Below are positions 26,783-34,814 of a DNA stretch of 64,000 nucleotides, in pieces (within the stretch, counting starts at the first letter, position 1; every line of letters begins with the position of its first letter). Both the position numbers and the translations under genes were made by a program. Origin of the DNA: an uncultured Prevotellaceae bacterium (GTDB lineage: Bacteria > Bacteroidota > Bacteroidia > Bacteroidales > Bacteroidaceae); the NCBI GenBank assembly GCA_946185485.1, contig CAMHJQ010000002.1, positions 124,001 through 188,000 of the forward strand, written 5' to 3'. The notes under the pieces are model-generated. The model did no database searches. It was given only the letters and a program-made list of their open reading frames with translations, and had not been told where the DNA came from.

Positions 26783-29143
26783 ATGAAAAAGATATTAAAC
26801 AGCATCATGCTACTCCTGCTGGCAGGCACCTCGGCACTGATGGTGTCCTGTAAGGACGACGACAACAACGCGTCCGGCGATACCAACAGGCAGTTTATGA
26901 CCATGTTCATTTGTGACAACACACGTGGTAAGGGTTCCGACTATCCGTATAACAGCGGACTGGACGGCAAATACCCCCACGGCAACACCGTCCACCTCTA
27001 CTGGTATGGCGTCAAGGACTGTGCTGGCTATCAGATCCAGATGGCCCTGCAGCCCAAGGTGAGCGGCGGTAGCGAGGCATGGGCCAAGGTGCAGGGCACC
27101 AGCGACCTGCTGCTCGACACCATCGTGGGTCCGGACGTGCTGGACCTGCTCATCAAGGACCTGCAGTATTCTACCCGCTACAGCTACGCCATCCGCGCAC
27201 TGTCCAAGCTCGACCAGAACATCAAGGGCGACCAGAGCAGCTTTGCACACGCCTCTAACTGGTATGGTCATGGCAATGGCCGCCAGTGGCAGGAGTACCT
27301 GCAGGTTGAGACCAAGCTGCGCTATCCGACTCCCGGTGCCATCTTCGTCGACGAGTCGAAGACCACCGAAACCGAGATGTATGTCTACCTTAATCGCAAC
27401 GTCAAGGACCTCGGTCTTGACCTGTCCACTCAGGCAGACAAAGACAAGTTGGCTGCCTACTACGAGAACTTCAACATCGACGAGACAGGCAACCTGGGCT
27501 ATTCTATCCTGACTGTCAGTCCCTCTCCCAACAACCCCAACGCAACGGTTGACGACAAATGGAGAAGATACCAGATTACAGAAGCCGACTTCGAGCGCGG
27601 CTACATTGAGGTAACCGGCTTGCAGGCCAACTCAGTCTATGTCATCGACGTCATCGACCCGAGAGTCTCCGTGGCTGTCGATGCCAAGTACAACACGCTG
27701 ACCAAGCGCTCTGACGGTAAGCCCGGTCCGGCTATCACCCTGCTGCATGCAGAATTGATGGCACAACAGAGCACCGCACCCCTCATCGGTAGCACCGAGT
27801 CGCGTGCCACGACCTTTGCACAGGCCGAGGAGTTCAATGCTGCACCGCTGACCCCGACACTCTACGACTTCATCTCCAACACGACCTATGCCGAGGGACA
27901 GACCTATTATCTGGAGGGCGGCAAGACCTACTACATCGACGGTAACGACATCACCTGTAAGGGCTTCACGCTGGCTACGCTGCCGGAAGACGTGGCTCAG
28001 GGCAAGCGCGCCCGCGTCATCTGCGGTATCGGCAAGAACTCTCAAATTTATAACAACCCCAATGGTGAACAGCGCCAGGGCAGCTATACCTGCTTTATGT
28101 TCGGCCGTCAGCCGGAAGCCGGTGAGGGCGGTGAAATCCGCATGAAGAAACTGGCCTTCTACAATATCGACTTCGACTGCCCGACGTCCTATAACTATGG
28201 CGACAATGCTGCCGGACTCGGTACAATAGCCGGTAACTACTTCTTCAATATGTATCCCGACGGTATGGCTGTGTCGCTCGACTCGCTGGTCATCGAGAAC
28301 TGTACCTTCAAGCGCATGATCCGCGGATTCATCCGCGAACAGGGCGCCAACTACAAGGTATGGAACCACGTGCTCATCAAGAACAACCAGTTCTTCGACT
28401 GTGGTTACTACAACCAGGGTGCTGGCGGTTACTGCTGGATTGCAGGTATCAATAAACCCGGCTCGAACCTCTACAAGGATATGAAGGTCATCGAGAACAC
28501 GTTCTACGATAGCCCCTTCCCCGCATTCTTCAGCGAGGAGAATACGGATAACGAGCGCGACAACGGTGCTTGGAACATCACCTTCAGCAATAATACCCTC
28601 ATCAACTTTAACACCCGTGCCAACGGTGCCATCTTCAAGATGCGCCAGATTCCCGACGGCTCCGTCTATAATGTGGAGAACAACCTCTTTGTGCTCTGCA
28701 AGAAGCCCGGCGACCAGCGCGTGCTGGCCATGTGGGGTGCCGACATCCGCGATGTACAGCTGAAGGCTGACGAGAGCCCAGGACACATCACCCTGAACTT
28801 CAACAACAACTGGTCGACCAACAACGACCTGACGAACGGACAGATATTCAGTGGTAACGCATGGACGGCAACCAGCAATAACTTCGGCAAGCTGGTGAAG
28901 GAAGAGAGTGCCACACTGAACGGCACGCTGGAGGTTCAGGTGGCCAGTGTCTCTGCCACCGAACTGATGGAGCAGCCCTGCCCGCCACATGTGGCAGCAA
29001 CGGCCAACGACCAGAACATGCACCGTGCCGATGCTCTGGACGGAACAGCCAATACCATTTACAACGTCAACCTCTACTTCAAGAACACTGACAACGAGAT
29101 TTACAAGAACAACGTCGGTGCAGCCCGTTGGAGGAACAAGTAA
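26783..29143 (+). CDS. Surface lipoprotein with Fn3-like N-terminus and beta-helix-like (DUF4957/DUF5123-type) C-terminus, probable glycan-binding PUL protein
   Basis: Lipobox LMVSCKDDDNN; YSTRYSYAIRALSKLD Fn3-like; YYLEGGKTYYIDGNDITCKGFTLATLPEDVAQGKRARVICG and repeated VIENCTFKR/VLIKNNQFFDCG/VIENTFYDS/FSNNTLINF beta-helix rungs. Directly after SusD. Confidence 0.75.
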   Translation: MKKILNSIMLLLLAGTSALMVSCKDDDNNASGDTNRQFMTMFICDNTRGKGSDYPYNSGLDGKYPHGNTVHLYWYGVKDCAGYQIQMALQPKVSGGSEAWAKVQGTSDLLLDTIVGPDVLDLLIKDLQYSTRYSYAIRALSKLDQNIKGDQSSFAHASNWYGHGNGRQWQEYLQVETKLRYPTPGAIFVDESKTTETEMYVYLNRNVKDLGLDLSTQADKDKLAAYYENFNIDETGNLGYSILTVSPSPNNPNATVDDKWRRYQITEADFERGYIEVTGLQANSVYVIDVIDPRVSVAVDAKYNTLTKRSDGKPGPAITLLHAELMAQQSTAPLIGSTESRATTFAQAEEFNAAPLTPTLYDFISNTTYAEGQTYYLEGGKTYYIDGNDITCKGFTLATLPEDVAQGKRARVICGIGKNSQIYNNPNGEQRQGSYTCFMFGRQPEAGEGGEIRMKKLAFYNIDFDCPTSYNYGDNAAGLGTIAGNYFFNMYPDGMAVSLDSLVIENCTFKRMIRGFIREQGANYKVWNHVLIKNNQFFDCGYYNQGAGGYCWIAGINKPGSNLYKDMKVIENTFYDSPFPAFFSEENTDNERDNGAWNITFSNNTLINFNTRANGAIFKMRQIPDGSVYNVENNLFVLCKKPGDQRVLAMWGADIRDVQLKADESPGHITLNFNNNWSTNNDLTNGQIFSGNAWTATSNNFGKLVKEESATLNGTLEVQVASVSATELMEQPCPPHVAATANDQNMHRADALDGTANTIYNVNLYFKNTDNEIYKNNVGAARWRNK

Positions 29144-29185
29144 AGGGAAGGTTAAAAGGTAAAACAATTAAAAGTTTAAAAAGTT

Positions 29186-29710
29186 ATGAAGAAATTCAGA
29201 TTTAGCATCATAGCAGCCATGGCACTGTTGGCAGGCATCAGCATCACGTCGTGTACCGATGCCGGTGACTACAACGATGCCAAGACGGACAATCCGTCGT
29301 GGGTCGACAACTACACCGACACGCTGGTCATTGCCCATCCGGAGACGCTGGCCAACAGTACTTGGATACGCTCTGCCGGCCTTAAGAAGAATGCCTACGG
29401 GCAGGACGTACAGGGTTTCATCGAAAGTCTTAACTTCGTATCGGAGGACTCTGTAGCCGTCAAGATGAGCGAGGGTGCCACCTCTGGTACATGGAAGGAC
29501 GACTCGAACACGGATCGTGTTCCCTATTATGAGTACAAGTATTCCAACGTAACGGGTACTGTGGAAATCCTCCAGGAAAGCAAGAACGACAAGGGTGCCG
29601 TCACCAAGACGACCATCTTCACCGGCGTTGCCGTCAACGGCAAACAGCAGGTGCTGACGGTAGTACACTATGGAGACATCCCCGTGCAGACCTATCTTGT
29701 CAAGCAGTAA
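29186..29710 (+). CDS. Small lipoprotein of unknown function in the SusC/D operon
   Basis: Lipobox ISITSCTDAGDYND; no recognised domain; same operon. Confidence 0.7.
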   Translation: MKKFRFSIIAAMALLAGISITSCTDAGDYNDAKTDNPSWVDNYTDTLVIAHPETLANSTWIRSAGLKKNAYGQDVQGFIESLNFVSEDSVAVKMSEGATSGTWKDDSNTDRVPYYEYKYSNVTGTVEILQESKNDKGAVTKTTIFTGVAVNGKQQVLTVVHYGDIPVQTYLVKQ

Positions 29711-29733
29711 GACAAGGAACTGGTCGAATGATT

Positions 29734-29773
29734 ATAAGACAAGAGACTGGCGTAAAGCGGTCTCTTGTCTTAT
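29734..29773 (+). terminator. Intrinsic terminator of the second SusC/D operon
   Basis: ataagacaagagac/gtctcttgtcttat 14-bp perfect stem. Confidence 0.85.
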
Positions 29774-29777
29774 TCAA

Positions 29778-29791
29778 CGCAAACCTTTACG
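29778..29791. promoter_or_regulatory. LacI-type operator-like palindrome (PUL box d)
   Basis: cgcaaacctttacg; ends 54 bp before TATTTTTG at 29846-29853. Confidence 0.55.
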
Positions 29792-29845
29792 TGAACTTTA
29801 TCCGTAAAAAAGCGAAAAACATTTGGTGGTTTTAGAAAAAAGTCT

Positions 29846-29853
29846 TATTTTTG
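29846..29853 (+). promoter_or_regulatory. -7 promoter element for the 29905 gene
   Basis: tatttttg. Confidence 0.5.
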
Positions 29854-29904
29854 CACAGAATATTATTAAACAAATCTTATATTTATAACTAAAAGTAACT
29901 AATT

Positions 29905-31716
29905 ATGAAGAAAATCTTTACTCTTATCTGCGCCCTCGTGGGCTTTGCTGGAGCTGCTAATGCTGCAACAGTTGACGATCTCGCAGTGCTCAAGCACAGC
30001 TACGTATTTGTAGCCGACGACTACACGGGTTCTGGTTCTATCGCTCGCGTAAAGGGAACGCTCTTTGGCGATAACCATTTCCTGGATGTTACAGGTGGCT
30101 CTATAGCTACTAACAAAGGTAAGGTGAATCTGGCAGCAGCTGACGGCGTACTCGTAACCGAGGAAATTGCTGCTAAGTATGGTGAATATGGAGAGCACCT
30201 CAACTCTCTGCGTCTTAAGAAATCTCAGGATGTCATTGCAATGAAGGTTACTGCTGGCTCCAAGGTTATCATTTTCTATCAAGACAACAACAATGATACA
30301 CGCTATCCTGTCTTTGCTAAGGATGCATCACTGAAAGAGCGCTTTGCCGACGGTGAAAAGTCAGAGCGTGTCAGTAGCTGTAAGCGTATTGAGTGGACTG
30401 CTGCTGACGATGGTTTAGTTTATGTTGGTGATAACAATGGTGACATGTTCTTGAGCTTCATCATCGTCGAGGCCAACGAGGCTGCCGGTACTCCCACCGT
30501 TAAGGTTGGTGCTCAGACCTTCGAAGGTGGTCTGTGGTTCCGCGAGGTTACCTGTAAAGCTAACGACATGGAAGGATTCCCCACTGTCGTAACCTACACC
30601 ACCGACGGTTCTACTCCCACAGCTGCCAGCCCTGTCTACACTGCCCCCATCAAGTGCTACAAGGAGACCACTGTGAAGTTCCAGGCTTACATGGACCTGG
30701 GTGATGGAAAGGCCGTGGAAGAGGCTATTGCTCCCAATGCAGACAATGAGGTTACTGCCAGCTTCAAGTTTGACGCTCCCACCATCAACGCTAACGGCGC
30801 TACCTTCGAGATTGTATCTCCATACGAAGGCAAGGGTGCCACCAACTATTTCTCGCTGGGCGATGGTGACGAGACCCAGGGCAACGGTGCTACGCTGACC
30901 GAGTCGGCTACCGTAAAGGCTTGGACCAAGATTGCCAACGGCGAGTATGCTACCTTCACCTCCAATCCCACCACGAAGGACGTCTACGTGCTGAACGCTA
31001 TCAAGGAGAAGAAGACCATCACCGTTTCTGGCGACGCAGTCCTCGACGAGGAGGCTACCGCTACTTCTACCACTGGCGAGGTCTACAAGGTAGAGAATGG
31101 TGTTGTCAATGCTGACAAGGCTGACTTCTTTGTTAAGACTCCTGCTTTCGGCGTAGTGAAGAATGCCGACTACCAGATTGACGGTAAGGAAGTTTACCTG
31201 CAAATGAGCAACACCAACATCACCTTCCTCGTTGCTGCCAACGACGTTGTCGACGTGAAGGTTGTATGCTCGAAGAACTCTTGCAAGACACTGGAAAGCG
31301 AAGACGAATCTAAGATTGACCGCAAGTGCTACGTGAACGTTAGCGGTACCACTTATGGCAACGACGATGTCACTGCTGAGAATGGTAACATCATCGAGTT
31401 CCAGCTGAAAGGTGGTAAGACCGCTAAGCAGCAGAGCGAGAATGATGTAAATGGTGATGGTGTTGTCGACAAGAACGACCAGGAGGAAGTATTCAATGCC
31501 GCCGACACATACTACACCTTCCAGAAGTACTCTGGCACTGGTAACATCCTGATTGCCTCTATCGAGATTACTCCCGCCGGAACTACTGGTATCCAGAACG
31601 TGAAAGCTGAGAAGGCTGCTAACGACGGTGTCATCTACAACCTCGCTGGCCAGAAGGTGAACAGCGGCTTCAAGGGCATCGCCATTGTGAACGGCAAGAA
31701 GGTCGTTCTGAAGTAA
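29905..31716 (+). CDS. Secreted protein of unknown function with chitobiase/hexosaminidase C-terminal-like module, EF-hand-like loop and sorting-like tail
   Basis: Signal MKKIFTLICALVGFAGAANA; VTYTTDGSTPTAASPVYTAPIKCYKETTVKFQAY (CHB_HEX_C_1-like); NDVNGDGVVDKNDQEEVF; tail GVIYNLAGQKVNSGFKGIAIVNGKKVVLK. Confidence 0.75.
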   Translation: MKKIFTLICALVGFAGAANAATVDDLAVLKHSYVFVADDYTGSGSIARVKGTLFGDNHFLDVTGGSIATNKGKVNLAAADGVLVTEEIAAKYGEYGEHLNSLRLKKSQDVIAMKVTAGSKVIIFYQDNNNDTRYPVFAKDASLKERFADGEKSERVSSCKRIEWTAADDGLVYVGDNNGDMFLSFIIVEANEAAGTPTVKVGAQTFEGGLWFREVTCKANDMEGFPTVVTYTTDGSTPTAASPVYTAPIKCYKETTVKFQAYMDLGDGKAVEEAIAPNADNEVTASFKFDAPTINANGATFEIVSPYEGKGATNYFSLGDGDETQGNGATLTESATVKAWTKIANGEYATFTSNPTTKDVYVLNAIKEKKTITVSGDAVLDEEATATSTTGEVYKVENGVVNADKADFFVKTPAFGVVKNADYQIDGKEVYLQMSNTNITFLVAANDVVDVKVVCSKNSCKTLESEDESKIDRKCYVNVSGTTYGNDDVTAENGNIIEFQLKGGKTAKQQSENDVNGDGVVDKNDQEEVFNAADTYYTFQKYSGTGNILIASIEITPAGTTGIQNVKAEKAANDGVIYNLAGQKVNSGFKGIAIVNGKKVVLK

Positions 31717-31740
31717 GCCAGAGTACCTATTCATACAAAG

Positions 31741-31766
31741 GCAGAGTTTCCAGAGAGAGACTCTGC
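31741..31766 (+). terminator. Probable terminator after the 29905 gene
   Basis: gcagagt ... actctgc stem followed by tttttt. Confidence 0.65.
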
Positions 31767-31840
31767 TTTTTTCTTTCTGAATTGTTTGGATGTTTAAGAA
31801 TTAATCCTTACCTTTGCAAACAAACTACTTAGCAACAGCA

Positions 31841-32602
31841 ATGGACACACTCAATGATCAGTTCCTTCCACAAGGACGTACCTACCGTACGTTAAAATGC
31901 TTTCAAAAGGCTGAGTGCATCTATGATGTCACCTACTATTTTGCCCACAAGTATCTCAGGCAGAACGACCGTACTGTCGACCAGATGGTGCAGGCAGCAC
32001 GCTCGGGCAAACAAAACCTGGCAGAAGGCAACATCGACGGTGTAACATCCAAGGAGTTGGAGCTGAAGCTGACGAATGTCAACCGGGCCTCGCTACACGA
32101 GCTACTGCTCGATTACGAGGACTACTTGCGTGTCCGCGGCCTTGCGCATTGGGGACCGAAGGATCCGCGCTACCTGCAAACCAGAGATTTCTGTGAAAAG
32201 CATCTCGACTCAGCCATCTATCGCGAAAAAATACTCTCGCGCAGCGACGAGGCAATAGCCAATATCGCCATCACGCTGATTCATCAGTGCGATACGCTCA
32301 TCGTAGGACTGATAGAATGGCTCAAGAAAGACTTCATCAAAAAAGGCGGCATCAAAGAGCAGATGTACCAGGCCCGAAAAGACTGGCAACGCCGCAACGG
32401 ATATTCTTCTAGTGGGTCTGGTGGGTCTAGTGGGTATGGTGGGTATGGTGAGCAAAAGCCCACAACACCCACAACACCCACAACACCCACTTCACCCACA
32501 TCACCCACTTCACCCACAACACCCACTTCACCCACATCACCCACAACACCCACTTCACCCACATCACCCACATCACCCACAAAAAAATGCCCCACCTACT
32601 AA
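31841..32602 (+). CDS. Four-helix-bundle suffix-type protein with repeat-encoded PTTPTSPTSP tail
   Basis: AHKYLRQNDRTVDQMVQAARSGKQNLAEGNIDGVTSKELELKLTNVNRASLHELLLDYEDYLRVRGLAHWGPKD resembles the 4HB / 23S-IVP-like family. Start moved from TTG 31814, which lies inside the tacctttg promoter, to ATG 31841. Confidence 0.8.
   Translation: MDTLNDQFLPQGRTYRTLKCFQKAECIYDVTYYFAHKYLRQNDRTVDQMVQAARSGKQNLAEGNIDGVTSKELELKLTNVNRASLHELLLDYEDYLRVRGLAHWGPKDPRYLQTRDFCEKHLDSAIYREKILSRSDEAIANIAITLIHQCDTLIVGLIEWLKKDFIKKGGIKEQMYQARKDWQRRNGYSSSGSGGSSGYGGYGEQKPTTPTTPTTPTSPTSPTSPTTPTSPTSPTTPTSPTSPTSPTKKCPTY
32412..32583. repeat. GTGGGT / ACCCAC tandem arrays in inverted orientation
   Basis: gtgggtctggtgggtctagtgggtatggtgggtatggtg followed by many cccacaacacccacttcacccacatc units. 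Confidence 0.85.
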
Positions 32603-34710
32603 CCCTCGCCGCCTGTCTCTTCCTGACAGCCACAGCAGCCAACAGGCCCATCGACCGCAAGGCACTCGTGACCCGCAACAACCCCGTCATCACCACCGCC
32701 GACACGCTGGCATCGCTCAGCGTGGGCAATGGCGGCTTCGCGTTCACCACCGACATCACGGGCCTGCAGACCTTCCCCGAATACTACCGCAACGGTGTGC
32801 CCTTAGGCACTCAGAGCGAATGGGGCTGGCACAGCTTCAGCAACCCCGAGCAGTACCGCATCGAGGAGTCGTACTGGATGTACGACTTCGGCCACGGACA
32901 CCGCGAACTATATGCCACCCAGCCCAAGACGGGCCGCGCCAAGGAGGCCGCCGACTGGTACCGCATCAATCCGCACCGCCTGCACTTAGGCTGCATCGGA
33001 CTGGAAATAGAGGGTCTGAAGCCCACCGACATTCAAAAGCCCCGCCAGACATTGGACATGTGGACAGGAACCATCAGTTCAAAGTTTAGAGTTAAGAGTT
33101 TAGAGTTTAGAGTTAATACCGTCTGTCATCCGGAGCGCGACTTGGTGAGCAGCCAGATTAAAGGCAAAGGGGCAGCCATCAACCTCCGTTTCCCCTACCC
33201 AACGGGTGCCCATTGCGATGATGCCTGCAACTGGACGGCCAACGACAGCCACCAGACAGAATTGGTAACCCAGACGGAGCACAGCGCTATATTGAAGCGC
33301 ACCATCGACGAGACGGTATACTACGTATCACTGACCTGGGAAGAACCGGCGCTATTACGTGAAAAGAGCAAGAACTACTGGGTGCTGGAGTCCGAGGGCA
33401 ACCAGCTGACTTTCAGTTGCGAATTTTCTCCCACAGTACCCACCGTTCCCACTACACCCACCATACCCACCTTCCAATCCTCCGCCCAACACTGGCAGCA
33501 CTTCTGGCAGACGGGAGCTGCTGTCGACTTCTCGAAATGCAAGGACAAGCGGGCGCGCGAGCTGGAGCGACGTGTGGTGCTGAGCCAGTGGCTATTGGCA
33601 AGCCAGTGTGCCGGCGGCACCCCGCCGCAGGAGACGGGACTGACCTACAACTCGTGGTTCGGCAAATTCCACATGGAGATGATCTGGTGGCACCAGGCAT
33701 GGCTGCCGCTCTGGAACCACGCCAGCCTGCTCGACCGCACGCTGCGCTGGTACGAGACCGTGGAGCCGAAGGCCCGCGAGATAGCCATGCGTCAGGGCTT
33801 CCAGGGCATCCGCTGGATGAAGATGACCGACCGCTCGGGCGAAGAGGCCCCGTCGAAGGTGGGCAGCTTCCTCATCTGGCAGCAGCCACACCTCATCTAT
33901 CTCGCAGAACTGCTTTATAGAAGCCTCCCCCCTGCCCCTTCCAAAGGGAGGGATAGCCTGCTGGAGCGCTACGGCCGCCTCATTGACGAGACGGCAACGT
34001 TCATGGCCGACTTCGCCACCTACGACAAGGTCAACGACCGCTATATATTAAAAGGCATCATCCCCGCCCAGGAGACGCTGAAGGCCTCGGAGACGTACAA
34101 CTCCCCCTTCGAGCTGGCCTACTGGCACTGGGCCTTACAGGTAGCCCAGCAGTGGCGTGAGCGCCGCGGGCTGGAGCGTGTCGCCCTTTGGGACGACATC
34201 ATTCAGAAGCTGTCACCTTTGGCCTCCACCCACGATACCCACTCCATCCCACTCTACCTCGCCGCCGAGTCAGCCCCCGACACCTACAAGACGCTCGCCC
34301 TCATCAGCGACCATCCCGCCGTGCTCGGCGCCATGGGTATCTTCCCGCAGAGCCGTCTGGTGGACCCGCAGGTGATGAAGCACACTCAGGAGTGGATCTG
34401 GGACAACTGGAACTGGAATAAGACCTGGGGCTGGGACTATCCGATGGTGGCCATGAACGCCGCCCGCTTAGGCGTCCCGGAGAATGCCGTCAGTGCCCTG
34501 CTCATGGACAAGCGCACCAACACCTATCTGCCCAACGGCCATAACTACCAGGACGGTCGTCTGCGCTGCTACCTGCCCGGCAACGGCGGACTGCTGACAG
34601 CCATCGCGCTGATGTGTGCCGGCTGGGACGGCTGCACGGTGAAGAATCCCGGTTTCCCGAAGAACGGCCAATGGGACGTCCGCTGGGAGGGTCTGCAGCC
34701 CATGCCATAG
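32587..34710 (+). CDS. Secreted glycoside-hydrolase-like protein ((alpha/alpha)6-barrel type suspected; family unassigned)
   Basis: Signal MPHLLTLAACLFLTATAANRP; SVGNGGFAFTTDITGLQTFPEYYRNGVPLGTQSEWGWHSF; YNSWFGKFHMEMIWWHQAWLPLWNHASLLDRTLRWY; GFQGIRWMKMTDRSGEEAPSKVGSFLIWQQPHLIYLAELLY. Overlaps the upstream gene by 16 bp. Confidence 0.65.
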   Translation: MPHLLTLAACLFLTATAANRPIDRKALVTRNNPVITTADTLASLSVGNGGFAFTTDITGLQTFPEYYRNGVPLGTQSEWGWHSFSNPEQYRIEESYWMYDFGHGHRELYATQPKTGRAKEAADWYRINPHRLHLGCIGLEIEGLKPTDIQKPRQTLDMWTGTISSKFRVKSLEFRVNTVCHPERDLVSSQIKGKGAAINLRFPYPTGAHCDDACNWTANDSHQTELVTQTEHSAILKRTIDETVYYVSLTWEEPALLREKSKNYWVLESEGNQLTFSCEFSPTVPTVPTTPTIPTFQSSAQHWQHFWQTGAAVDFSKCKDKRARELERRVVLSQWLLASQCAGGTPPQETGLTYNSWFGKFHMEMIWWHQAWLPLWNHASLLDRTLRWYETVEPKAREIAMRQGFQGIRWMKMTDRSGEEAPSKVGSFLIWQQPHLIYLAELLYRSLPPAPSKGRDSLLERYGRLIDETATFMADFATYDKVNDRYILKGIIPAQETLKASETYNSPFELAYWHWALQVAQQWRERRGLERVALWDDIIQKLSPLASTHDTHSIPLYLAAESAPDTYKTLALISDHPAVLGAMGIFPQSRLVDPQVMKHTQEWIWDNWNWNKTWGWDYPMVAMNAARLGVPENAVSALLMDKRTNTYLPNGHNYQDGRLRCYLPGNGGLLTAIALMCAGWDGCTVKNPGFPKNGQWDVRWEGLQPMP

Positions 34711-34774
34711 TCACTTTGACCTAATTGTCCACCAAGTACAACAATTATTCTCCCCTACATACCAAGGTTTTTCC

Positions 34775-34784
34775 GTACCTTTGC
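34775..34784 (+). promoter_or_regulatory. TAnnTTTG promoter upstream of the second PL1
   Basis: gtacctttgc. Confidence 0.6.
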
Positions 34785-34814
34785 AAGCAAATTAGATACT
34801 AAAACAAAGAACAT

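Noticed and set aside
31814-31840. TTG-initiated extension of the four-helix-bundle ORF
   Set aside because: The TTG lies inside the tacctttgc promoter element; ATG at 31841 is the more plausible start.
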